Shown here: piece by piece, positions 46,947 to 58,928 of the stretch
Layout of the letters: the number at the start of each line of letters is the position of its first letter
Position numbering within the stretch: position 1 is the stretch's first letter
Assembly (NCBI GenBank): GCA_022579005.1
Contig: MU401463.1
Location: 186,001 to 250,000 of the forward strand
Reading direction: 5' to 3'
Length of the DNA stretch: 64,000 nucleotides
Source of the DNA: Poronia punctata
Lineage: Eukaryota > Ascomycota > Sordariomycetes > Xylariales > Xylariaceae
Translations under genes and position numbers: made by a program
Notes under the pieces: model-generated
Database searches by the model: none
The model's input: the letters and a program-made list of their open reading frames with translations, nothing else
Told to the model about the DNA's origin: nothing

Positions 46947-49825
46947 TCACCGCCCATGTGGATGTGTGGGTGAATCACCGAGGTCATCCGAGTGCTCACG
47001 GAATACGCTACGTCTCGTCGCGTTGCTACCACGGCTAGGACCACGGACGCTCGGCCCCACAAAGCCGCGACCGTGATATGTGTCCAGATAATCTACACCA
47101 TCCAGACCATCTATTACACTCGACGGGCTGGGAGGTGCATGGCCATCATTGCCAGTGTTCAAGCTGCCAAAGGCCGTCTGTATCGCCGGTGGTGATGGTG
47201 GTAGACTGGGTGCTGTGTTAGACGTTGAGCTAACAGTAACATTGCTTAGGTTGCGCAAATGTGACGTATCACGCTCGCTCATACGGCTCATGTCGCTGAC
47301 GATCCCACTGCGTAGCGGTGATGGTGCCGGCCGCGGAGACGGGCCAGGGTTCCCAAGTGGCGGTGAGTCGGGCCGGTGCTGTGGTCCTACGATAGACCCG
47401 CCCGCCACCGCCGCCGCCGCCCCTGCCCCTGCCCCTGCCCCTACGGGTTGAGACGAGTTCATGCTACTCGGCGCTTCCTGTGATACCGTGCCTGTGAATA
47501 GGGACGGTGACTTGAAGGTCGAGAACGGCGAGCTGGTGCTTGGCGAATGAAGCTGAGAGTACTTGGTGATGACATCATTGTAGTTCAAGCCGTCGCCACT
47601 GAGCTCCAAAGGCTGGGACGTGTCTGGAATTTTCAGTTAGTCAATATGTTGCTGGACGGTGAGGAAGAGTAGGTGTGGGGAGATGTTCACGTACCCATAA
47701 GTTCGAATCTCGCATTCTCGGGCATTTCATATTGAGTCACCTGAGGGCCGGGTGACGGAAGGGGGTATCCCACCGAACGCATCGGCGTGCCGTGATGGCT
47801 TTCCAACTCATCAAAACGGCTTGAGGGGTCTTCGGTGGTAACGGTGGGCGCCTTCTCGCCTCCCGTGCCGATCAGCCAGGATCTAATCCGGTGGGTATGC
47901 TCATCTGTCGGGTTCTGGCTTCCGCCCCTGTTCTTCCACCACAGCTTACGTCTACGGTACAGGAGGATGGCCACGACGATGGCCGTCAGGAAGACGAGAC
48001 CCAGCACAACGCCCAGCACAGGCGCAACCCAGGACGGAGTACCTCCCTTGCCACCGTTCCACGAGCCCCGCCCACCGTTCACTGGCCCCTGGGATCCATA
48101 CGGGTAGTACGTGGTAATCTTGGAAGCTGGGTACGTGGTCGCGAACACGCTCGCAAGCGCTGGCGTGGCCCAACCGGTGGGTGTAGGGGTCGTCATCGTG
48201 GCACCGCCGCTAAAGTCACCGCCAATCATGAGGTGTATCATCTCGGGCACTCCATAATTGTTCCAGTTGTCCGGGTCGTAGGAATCCTGCCATTTGGCCT
48301 CGGTCAGGTTATAGACTTGGAGCAGGCCGCCCTCGAGGCAGTCCACGCCTTGACCCTTGGTTGCTCGGGAACCCCCTACGACCACCATCTGGTCGGGATA
48401 TGGCATGACACATTGGTGGCCTGCCCGACCATGGCTGCCCTTACCGGAGGATACCTTCATCCACATGAAGGCCGGGAGAGACAATATCCACACGTCGTCG
48501 TTGAAGTCCTGATTCGCGTGAAGACCGTCATACCCTCCATAGTAATAGATGTTGTAACTCGACAAATCTTGGGCTATCGCCACGACAGCGCATCCCATGG
48601 CTAGCTGAGGAGGTCCTGCGATAGTTGGTTGCGAATACCATTTATCCTTGGCAATATCATATACACCGACATTGGCCATATACCCTTGACTGTCTCTAAG
48701 CTGTACCAACTTTGTCAGCTCGAGCCCTCCATGAAAGATAGGACAGATCACTTACGCTTTGGGCCTCGTTCGTCGACTCAACGTCTGGATTGTTGTAAGC
48801 CGGATAGGAGACGCCTCCTAGGACCACCAATATTCCCTGCTCTCCAACTGGCACCCATACTACAGACGGATTCGCCCGGCTCGGGATGAAATCAGGGAGA
48901 CTCGTGTTAGACCAATTTACACTGTTTTGCTCCTTGAGGTCGAGGGTGATGAAAGAGTCGGAGACATTGGTAGGATTCGTCGAGTCGTTGCCGCTGATTT
49001 GGTAGATGGGTCCCCAACTTGGCGACCGATACCCGCCGAAATACCATGCCTTATTCTCAGATGGTGCGTTGGCGGATCCTCCAAACGCAATATACCGAGT
49101 CAGATCATCTGGCAAGTCGCCTCTGATGAAGCCCGGACGGAAGCTCTCCTTCTCCGCTCCGTATTGGAAGGCTTGATAGCCCAGCACCTCGTCTGCTCCA
49201 GGGGGAGACAAGGCAGACGTGCGCCTAATTAACCCGCCGTAGAGATAAAACTGGTCATCGTTGGCAAGCATTGCGCCATCGTAATAGTTTGGCGCAATGT
49301 TGTTAGCCGCACCACCATTTGGGGCTTTCGATATGGTTCCTAATATGTCGCTGATATTGGTGCTGGAGTTGAAGGGGACACTGAAATTCAACGTGTACAT
49401 GACCCCCAAGGGATTATCTGCCTTGTATGTTAGGACACTGGGCAAATACCCTCCTCATCATCCCCCGGAGAGTGCGGAGCGGTGACAATTTACCATCTAA
49501 TGTAGGCACGCCGTAGCTCCCATCTGCCATCCCCGGTGTCCATTGAAGGAAGCCACCATCCATGTAGACAGTATCCCTGAGTAGCGATGCTGCAATGTCA
49601 ATGTCAGTGACTAGGTCCATTTGACATCTCCTTGTCGACCCGGGTCTCCTATTCGAGCAGTTGCCCAGTCGAGTGAGTACTCAGGGGGGGATACTTACAT
49701 CGCAACCCTTGCCAAGAACACATGGTGGCGTTCACTTGATCCTCAATCCATCCCGATTGCTGGCCGCTGACCCATGACGGAAGGCCAGCGACGATCCCGG
49801 TCAGCAGTATGCCGGGTCGATACAT
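46947..49825 (-). CDS. Kelch-repeat single-pass membrane protein, secreted N-terminus
   Basis: An 855-residue fungal kelch/TM protein. Exons are 49699-49825, 49494-49589, 48756-49417, 47695-48700 and 46947-47623, with introns 103, 76, 55 and 71 nt, all in frame. The true ATG is at 49825 (MYRPGILLTGIVAGLPSWVSG), giving a signal peptide. The ectodomain has kelch-like blades: FYLYGGLIRR, AWYFGGYRSPSWGPIYQ, ILVVLGGVSYPAYN, IYYYGGYDG, MVVVGGSRATKG and LQVYNLTEAKW. Several N-glycosylation sequons (NSST, NVS, NWSNTS) are present. A transmembrane helix (APVLGVVLGLVFLTAIVVAI) is followed by the basic stop-transfer LLYRRRKLWW. The long cytosolic tail is Ser/Pro-rich with an Ala/Gly run. The family is common in ascomycetes, and a cell-surface or wall-sensing role is only inferred. 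Confidence 0.9.
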
Positions 49826-52800
49826 CTTGGAAGCGGTTGTCGCGATGATTGTTGACAATAAGTCCGCGATGAGTATGCAGTTCAGATGCTGGACTGCAGA
49901 GAGAAAACGTGGCTGAATAGAAGGAAAGATAGAGTTACTGCATCATGTGGGAAGGATGCAATGGAACATGAACCGGACACTGGGCTCTGAACGACTACAA
50001 GACGGCAGAGACAAAGACAGCCTCGGTATCATTTGGAATCTTGCATCAATGACGGCGCTTGTCAAAGTCGAGTATATCACGGCTCAATCTGCCATGAGAT
50101 GACTCGATTGGCATACCATAGACAGAGAACAAGACGAAAGGACGGAACTGGCCTACCCGGTGAGATCTCTTTGTCTCGAATAAGCGAGGACGAGGGAATC
50201 CACGAGGCGCCCCGCACCGAACAAGGAACGGTGTGGCGAAGAACAATTTGGAGTATAAAGAAGGGCGGCGAGGAAAAAGAGATCGAGCTTTGGCCAGACA
50301 GTAGATCCGCCTATCACTTGATGATTCCGATTTTAAAAATCAAAGGTAGAAAATCATTTGATGTTTGAGTTGACGTCTGGCAACGATCTAACCCCAAGCC
50401 GATTATGTTGGCGTATGCAAACTATTGGCTTGCTTTACACTCTGGGCCCTGGGTGGTTATGGTATACCAACAAAGAGCTGAGGTGATCGGAAAGACTATA
50501 CGCGTATACAGTAAGTAAGTGGTGAGGCTACCGGGTATATCAAGACCGCCTAGAAGGGGGGTTCATGGACGACCACCATCAACATACATCAAGGCGGAGA
50601 ACTAGGTTTATCTTCAGGGTGGGTAGGTAAAGTTTAGTAGCATTCAATAAGTCAGTAACGGATATAGATATCTTCTTCTACCACTCACATCCACTCTCCA
50701 TCAGCTGACGCTGCCAGCCTTGTCAACCATTCTGTAGCTTTATGGACTTACAAGTTGGCAGACATATCGATCATGGATATTTATCTGGGACGCCGAATTT
50801 TGGCAACGAGACGAAGCTGTTGCCGATTGCATAGAAATTGCTTCCTGACAGAAATGGAGTATCGCCCTGCGGCCTCATTCCCAGAGACGGGAGTTCCAAG
50901 ACACGAGCTTGACTTCAGCTCAAATGGCGGAACTTACCCAAGAAGCATCGGGACCAGGCCCGTTTGACTCTGGAGAGAGGACAAACAAATGGTTCCGTGC
51001 CAAGCCCTTTGTGTTACCACCATGCTCAGTATGTTCTGCTCGTAATGATGTATGCAGTGACATGTGCTGTACCGTATATGCCCTGCCATCGTCCCTGAGC
51101 ATTCATTGTACTGGCCCGTACTTGCTACGACTGTATGTGTGACCATGATACACACTTCACAGGCTCTACCTTCTGTCCTCAGGTTAGGATGCTGTACAAG
51201 TCAGCAACGGTACGCTGGTAGACTCAGCCGAGAAAAAAATCTACCAATCAGTCGACAGCGCGACAGTCCTTGGCGGACACAAATGCCCTTCAGGTATTAT
51301 AGCCAAGAAAATGGATAAGCCGTCAGCATCTGGTGTGGCCGCATTGGAATACTTACCTGCAAGAAATATGGGTTCGTTTTTCTCATTCGCTCGGGAGACC
51401 CTTGCAGCATATATTTTCGGGGGCTTGTTGGCAGTTTTGTGCATAGATGTATGCAATGTTACCGTTGGAGGTAACATAGAGGAGGGGGAGCGGCTTTACA
51501 GAGGCGAGACACGAGAGAACCTCTCTTTTTTCCCTTTCAAGTTTGTCGAATCGGAAGTTCTTATAGGTAATACTTACTACTTTACCTTAGCAGGTGCCCA
51601 ACACTTACCTACGACTTCCTACCTGGGGAGCGACGAGGTGATCTGGTAAGGTACGACGAGTAGGAGCGAGGAAGGTGCTGGCTCTTCTAGTACTAGGTAT
51701 CTGACCAACCCCGGCCGAAATTTCTGCTGGTGAGATGGGCTCATCAGAGCCTCACTCTGTGGGGAAATGAAAGACATGGCAAGATTACAAACAGAGTGGC
51801 TGTCGACACTCTACCCCTCTCACTTGTACGCACAATATAATGATCAAGGACAGAACTAAACTCCGCTCCCAAGGAAGTCGAGAACCAACGTCCAAGTACC
51901 TAGCTTCAGGACCTCGAAGGTCGCTGTTGTCGGCCCACTACTTCGGACCAAATGACCTAAAGGTTAGTGATGATGCATGTAAGAGGGCAAATAGTCCTTG
52001 CTGTCGCCATTCATATTGTTTAGCCCAAGGACTAGCAGTCTGACGTGAGGAGTTTTGGTAGATGAGGCTATGAAGGTATTGCAAATTGTCGGCATAAAAC
52101 CCCAATATCACTTGGGGAGATGTATCCGACTTGGGTTCTTTGGCTCATTCAACTTGCCCCGTCGGGGTTAGACTCTGTTAACTGCCATAATATCCACTAC
52201 CAGACCAGACTGGGATAGGTCTGGTGCAGTGCTGCTAACTTGGCAGCTTAGAGGCACCGTCTTGGCGTCGTCTTGGTGTCGCTAGCCAGCCACGCCAGCC
52301 ACGGCCAGCCTTACCAGTTTGAAGACCTGATCAAACTGTGTCCCTGTGATGGATGTGTCTCCTCCGACCTCATACCCAAATATGATTGCTGCGCAACACC
52401 TTTACTCGTAAATGATGCGTACATGCCCTTGTACTCGTACATATAACACCGTTGACACGTACACGTAAGACCCACGGAATCGTCCAAGTGCCCATATTTA
52501 GCTCTTCATAACGAGACAGCTGGCATTCACAACATACCGCTTTTCTTCTCCGGTTGCACCAAACCGCATATAGGAAAGTCATGCAATCAAGAGCTACGCT
52601 TGGACTAAACGGTGTCGCATATCGCGAAATACGTGGTAATCCTTCTGGTTTACATACCGCTCATGTACGAGTATACTTGTACGTGATGGAAATACTTATA
52701 GAAGACTGGCATACCGAAGGACATGTGTAATCTTGCGTGGCGAGATAGTTTCTACTAACCTAATCATGTCGGTATCTGCCCAATCCAAGCTCAATTATTC

Positions 52801-54566
52801 AACTGCCGGCTTTATCTTGGCCGACTCGGCGACCCTTGGTTAGAAGCTTAGGTAACGGCAATTGAACTCCTCATGGTCCATGTGGTATTCTCATTATGTG
52901 TGTATTTCTCTAATCGTAGAGAGATCGAAGGTTGACAAGGCAACATGAAATTGCTTTACAACCAACAGAAACGGACAAGGTAACTGACGTTACTATGCAT
53001 ACCCACCGTTCACTTCTCCGTCCCGAAAAGGCGGTGCACATGGAAAACCAAGAACTGTAGGTATGTACATGCTGTACATCATTTTGGTACTACGCGTACA
53101 ACATTCTGGGCGAGCCAACTTGGAACGGTGCCTTCCGGACACGCTTCCTGGTGAGAAATACCTACAACGTACCTACCTCTTACTTACGACGTACCTGCCA
53201 CGCTGCTTGCCTTTTACGTGCCACTTGCGCGCACCAAAGCACATGTCCACTCGAGTCCACACGAGTCCACTCATACCCCAGGAGAGACGACAGGTGGTCC
53301 CCGCTGTTGCATTGCATTCTCGGCAGCCAGTCGCGTCGTTCAGAACCCTTGCCTTGTCATTCAATAGACCGGATACCTACTTCGCATCGTACCCTCGATT
53401 CATCGGGCTTTCACAACGATATCGAGACAACCAACCGCGTGGGGATTCGTCCCGCAACCCGAACCCGTCTCTGCATCTTGGAGTCACATCTCCTAGTGGG
53501 GAAGGATGCCTGGATTTGGCAGCTCATGCTGATTCTATACCATGGCATCCCCGCCGAGGAGACCGACCAGGCCCAAAGGACGAGAAAAGAGAGCTGCTGT
53601 TACTCCGCACCTCACTCCCGCTGCGGTGTCTTACGTCGCTCTTGATCGACGGCTGTTTCTTTTCGCGTCTTGTTCCTAAACGAAATGAGCAATGGCAAGG
53701 TATACGTCCCGTCTCTTGCACCTCTTGGTGCAAGAAGATTGTCGTAGGATTACCATGGCGTAACTGGGCCCGTAACAAGTTTACCAGCAAGCTTCATGAG
53801 TCCCGGGTCTATGGTTCGGCCTTGTCGGGGCTCGAATCCTTCTGGACGTGCTGTGAAATCAGCTTAGACACTACGGGACTTGGATGAGGCGCAATGGTAG
53901 CCGGTGGTCTTCAGCTAATATACCCAACCTAGTGCTCTTGAGTCTTTGCCATATACACTTATATACCTTGTGGGAGGGGCAAAAGGCTACGGGCCAGTCA
54001 GCAATGCATGAGAGCAGGGCGCACCAACATCCGGTCAACAATACCTGTCCTTGCTAGGATTGGTTGCAACGTTCGAATTTTGGCAAATGAAGGTGGGGGA
54101 GTATCCCGTAGAGAGCTGCAACCTTGTTCGGAGATCCCTGAGCTCTGTATCTCGTATCTCCAAGCATGCTTGCTTGCGCCATCAGCCTTGCCTTGTTGTC
54201 TTTGGGGTTGCCTCTTCCATTCTAGGAAATATCTTCTTGAAAACCCAACCACCGGCCCAGTTCTTGCTCTCTTTTTACACGAAGCTCTTTTCAATCTGCC
54301 ATTGCTGTGACGGAGCCTGAACCTCGCTCGTTAAGGTGCTTGTGATCTCATCGATATCATCCAGGTGTTCAGTAAACAGACACTCATATCTGTCTCAGGC
54401 GAAGGCTTGTAGTGGGTATCTCTTTCGGATTTTTCGAGATAGCTCGCTGTCGCCGTCCTCTCACTTGGCGTGCACAGCAATTGCAGGAATCTTCGCTCTG
54501 AATAAAACTGAGAGATAGATCCAAGTCCGCCCTAGGTCACCAGTTGCACCATTCCATCGCTTCACG
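49826..54566. other. Gene-poor divergent spacer, 4.7 kb
   Basis: No recognised gene lies between the kelch gene and the GPI-mucin gene. Chance open frames occur at 50033-50368, 51311-51649, 53063-53887 and 53151-53645. The segment 53150-53890 is GC-richer than its surroundings and unusually stop-free in more than one frame (see findings). Short ACGTAC/TCGTAC words cluster at 52400-52460 and 52660-52690. Confidence 0.45.
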
Positions 54567-56959
54567 ATGGTCCGCCCACACCGGTTTCCGGTTGGCCTGG
54601 TCGCGGCATTCGCATGTTTGGCCGGCGCAGACCCGGTAGAGGAGCGTCAATGCGCGACAGCTAACGCCCCTGTTGTCACCAAGACTGTTACGGTTTTGCA
54701 ATCGCTATACAACAGTGACGTCTATCCGCCGATAGACAAGACCGAGCCGGTTCGGCGGGCTATTCCGTCTGCCGCTGACTATGTGAGTCCCCAACAAATC
54801 CCTACATGAGAACCTCTGGATCTAACAGAATGCTAGACCTGGTGGACACCCGAATATCCCACGACCTCGTGGCAACCCACTACTACCTCTAGCTATCCTG
54901 GACTTGACTGCAGCACAGAAGATGGGTTCCTGGACAAGACGATATATTGCACCCTCACTTCGACTGGAGGTGTAGTTACCGTTACGAGTACTGTGACGGC
55001 TACCGTCACCAACACAACCACCACCACAGTCAGGGAGACGGACACGATCACGATCACTGATGTATCCACCGTTACCGACATATCCACAGTCACGGACACG
55101 ACTACTGAGGTATCCACCACTACCGAAAGAACCACGGTCACAGATACAGACACGACAACTGCTGTATCGGTATCGGTTTCAGTTTCGGCAACGACGGCCA
55201 CCGATACTGTGCTCACGACTTACACCACCGTTTCTACTACTACCCGCACCACCGAGATCCCGACAACGATCACCTCCGTGAGCACTGTGGTGACAGTAGT
55301 ACCTACCACGGTCATATCCGACCGCACGGTGACAACTACGGACTATGTCACGACGACATACCCAACAACGATTGTAATCCCGACGACCCTCACACAGACT
55401 CTAACGGAAACAGTGACAGATACGCTCACTGAGACTGTTGTATCCGTATCAGCTACCACGGCTACTGCTGTTACAACGGCCACCGATGTCGAGACCTCAT
55501 TGGTGACTTCTGTCCTTACAACCACTTTTGTTACCGTATCGGTGCTCCCAGTCACCGATTCTGTCACGAGCACAACCACTTTCACGACTAGCAGGGAGAT
55601 CACTGTCGTCTCACCAACGACGGTAGTGATTACGCAACCACCGCTCACGATCGTCACTACGGTGCCGGCCACGACCGTCATCACCGAAGTGAGCACGTGC
55701 CCCATCCCGACGAACCCTCCCGGGGTGTACGTTCCTCCTTTCGATCCCAAATCCGATTTGACGTGGGGTTGCCCGCCAGGTATGTCTGCAACAAGCCGAA
55801 GACGGACGGCTGCAACGTCTACGCAGGTCTTCCTGACGAGTCCTATGTTTGTGAGGATCTGGCGTGGTGTGAACCTTCGCCTGCGTATGAACCCGTCACC
55901 TGGCCTGTCAACGGGACAGGTTATTACCCCCCAACCGAAGGCTATTATAACTTGGACCCTGCGATATTCGGGCTTAGCGATGACATATTTGAAATCGATT
56001 ACGTCGTAGCCACTCGTAGCGGGGCTCTCACGACGATTAGCACCGGGGACTGGGCGTCTCAAACAGATATTACCGCGTACCCACCATCTTCAACAACGGC
56101 AACCACAACCACAGCGGCGATAGCATATCCCACCGCCAAACCGTACCACCAATGGGCTAGGAGATTGACTACTCTGTCAAAGCGAGACGTTACGGTCCCG
56201 TCCACTTGTTATACAATGTGTAATAATGTTGTACTCGAAGCTCAGAGCTTAGGAAAATCCCCAGCTCTCTGCGAAGCAGGTTCCGCATTTACCGACTACG
56301 TGGATGGCTGCCATAGATGCATCAGCAGACATAGCGACGAAATACAGTCAGGAATGGTTTATCCTATTAATAAAGAATTCAATCAATGGAACTTATATTG
56401 CGAGGCGATCAACCCTTCCGGCCTTCCAACAGGGGGTGGCGAGGGTCAAGTGAGCACCACAGGACAAGGGTCAACGACAAAGGGAGCGCCACCCGCCTCG
56501 ACGACAAGTGCTATTCCTATTACACTTGGCACTACAACAGCGTCTGAATCGACTTCTGCACAGTCTGAAGCTAGCACGACGACACGTGGCCCTACAAGCG
56601 AACCCACGAGCGAGCCTACAAGTGAACCTACGAGCGAGCCCACAGGCCTACCCTCAAGCGGAGCGACAAGCGCCACCGGATCGGGGGGGCCCACCAGCGG
56701 AACTTCATCATCAACATCCGGATCGGGATCAGGATCAGGGCCTGGGTCGACGGGCGGTACAAGTGGAGGTGTATCGACCAACTTCCCGACCGGCATAACC
56801 ACGTCGCCTATATCTGGGCCCGGGGCGACGAACGGTACAGGCGGTGGTCTACCAACGACTTTGCCCACTGGTGGGGCGCCAGCAGCACTGCATGGAAGCA
56901 ATCCAATTGGCGCAATGTCGTTCTTTTACACCCTTCTCTCTTTGATCTTCCTGTTGTAG
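54567..56959 (+). CDS. GPI-anchored mucin-like cell-wall protein (possible frame break)
   Basis: A secreted wall protein or adhesin. Exon 1 (54567-54782) gives a signal peptide (FPVGLVAAFACLAGADPVEE), then a 54-nt intron. Exon 2 from 54837 begins TWWTPEYPTTSW and continues as a long Thr/Ser/Val mucin domain (VSTVTDISTVTDTTTEVSTT and similar). A Cys-rich segment reads DLTWGCPPG in one frame, then YVCNKPKTDGCNVYAGLPDE in the next frame. The frame change can be met by a 53-nt intron (55727-55779, GTACGT...CAG, 761 residues in total) or by a 1-nt indel at about 55780. The second half has GYYPPTEGYYNLDPAIFGLS and six further Cys. It ends in SEPT repeats, Gly/Ser-rich text and a hydrophobic GPI signal (MSFFYTLLSLIFLL). 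The function as an adhesin is inferred. Confidence 0.82.
56594..56641 (+). repeat. Four 12-bp tandem repeats encoding TSEP
   Basis: Imperfect 12-nt units (ACAAGCGAACCC and variants) repeat four times in the mucin tail and differ mainly at third positions, so the repeat is maintained at the protein level. Confidence 0.85.
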
Positions 56960-58928
56960 ACTCGACATACCGTTATGGCATGACGCGTCTAGCCGGGCAT
57001 AAAAGATAAACCCAACAAAATTCAAGAAAATGCGTTATTCTGGTCCTTTTGCGATATCCATCTACTCGCAGTATTAATTATCCTTTCAGAGCCATTCCTT
57101 AGGTCACATAATTGCATTTGCATAGTTTGGGGCATTATTATTTTTTTCATCTTCCCTTGCGGGAGAAAACGACATCACATGGGAAAATCATGACTTGACG
57201 GCTCCACATTCATTTTTCAAGATTGTCATGAGGGCTTTATAGAGTTGGGATTTTTATCAGCGCTGGTTTGGGATGGTTTATGATTAATAATACCCAGTGG
57301 TATGTAAAACACACTCCTTTTTGACGCCAAAAGAGCCTGTCATGAATGCCTGTTGCGCAGCGAGAGGAATTGTCTGTATGGTTGCACAGAGGTAGCGGAA
57401 GCAAATGCAAGGTAGCAGAGGGTTTTTGTAGGGGGTTGTATGAGAAGCAACGGGTGTGAGTTGTGTCCCGGGAAAGGGATGACTTCTGATGTGGGCATGT
57501 GCCCGTGGTGGCTCATACTGAAAGTATTGCTGCGCTTGTGTCGGCAAGGGAGCCAACAAGTAGGAGCAACAGGATTAATATAAGGGGCTGTAGTAGTTGT
57601 TGCCCGGTCATAAGGGCTTCACATATCTACTTGGTTATCTTAATAAGATCGTACATTTGAGTTACTATTTAATAAACCTAGCTGTATATCTCATAGCCTT
57701 GGATGTCTTTGAAGTGCACAATATACGGTATTTGACTGATCTAGGCAGAGTCCAGACCTGAGATGAAGTTGTTAGGCTTCAAAGCGTCCAAACTTAAAGA
57801 CTGGCGCATCTCTGTTACCTGGCCAAATATACACATATAAAATTGTCTGATACAAAGTAGGTTAGTTTACTATGTAGATAACTTGACCTGTACTGTGTAG
57901 TTGGTGCCTAAACCAAATGATAACAAGCGGTATTCAACTTGTAGGACTCATCAGTGATTACAAATAACTGCATAAAGCACAGCACAGTTATTAGTCAAGG
58001 CGTATTTAGCAAACGCCTGGTGGGACAGAGTTGATAGGAGTCATAGGACAGACAGACCTGATTTGAAGCGAAACTGATGGAAACAAGAAGTCCTGACAGC
58101 TGGGGCAATTCAGTTGTTACAGACAGCTGTCAAGCACTTGGAACAGGAGCTGCTTTTACAGCTAACGTAAGCATGTACTAAAGAGCTAGCTTTATATGGT
58201 TAGAAATTATTACCATAGCAAGCTCTAGCTAGATAAATAACGTAATAAGTTGATACTTTGGCTTACTTGTTTAGGTAGCCTTCACCCTTGTTATTATTAC
58301 CCCGCCATTGCAGCCTGAAGCTCTGTCCAGTTACAAGTACAAGTATGTAATCTGCTAAACGATGGGTACATATTTCATGTTTGCCATCATGTTTGCAAAA
58401 AGACTGAACTACTGACAAGGGAGAAATGCACCTCGGGCATTGACATATCGGCCCATGGATTGGAATTACACTGACTGCCTACAAAGTAGATATTTTATCG
58501 CTATGTTCCACTTTACTTCATTGTTTTGCACAGAGTGTAGAATACGTCATAAACACAACAGAAGCTGCTCATTATTAATAACTACTAGAAGTACCTACTT
58601 CAGTTTAGAGTCTCCAATTAATAATAAGGCACATTGACTACTAAGTACTCAGCGGCAAAAGATCCCTTGCGCCTCTCCCTGTGGTGGGGTTAAAGCTTGT
58701 TGAACACCATCCCTCTCTCTCCCTCATCGTGCAAGACAGGCAAAACTAAACATTTCCATCAACAAGTTCCGCCATACCATAATACCCCTGCTATCAAGCC
58801 CGCGATTTCCATACCTCCTTTTCACATAGAGTTCTACCGACTAAACCGTCAAAATTCCAGAACAAGACAAGCCGGGGAAGCGCAAACACTCTGGCACCGG
58901 AGATCTGCCCTTCTCCCCGAAGAAAACC
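56960..58928. other. Intergenic: mucin 3' flank and uba1 promoter
   Basis: About 2 kb with no supported gene. 57600-58650 is the most AT-rich stretch of the window by eye. The last 250 bases before the uba1 ATG are C/T-rich leader-like sequence. Confidence 0.5.

Noticed and set aside
51311..51649. 112-codon plus-strand ORF with a hydrophobic stretch
   Set aside because: The AYIFGGLLAVLCI segment alone is not enough; no homologous family recognised.
53063..53887. 274-codon plus-strand ORF as a gene
   Set aside because: No family resemblance, odd Arg/Pro/Ser/Leu composition, overlapping alternative frames and no splice structure; kept only as a finding.
53800..53900. tRNA-like box B (GGGCTCGAATCC)
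   Set aside because: No consistent cloverleaf around it.
55343..56062. 239-codon minus-strand Val-rich ORF
   Set aside because: Reverse complement of the Thr/Ser-rich mucin codons; shadow frame.
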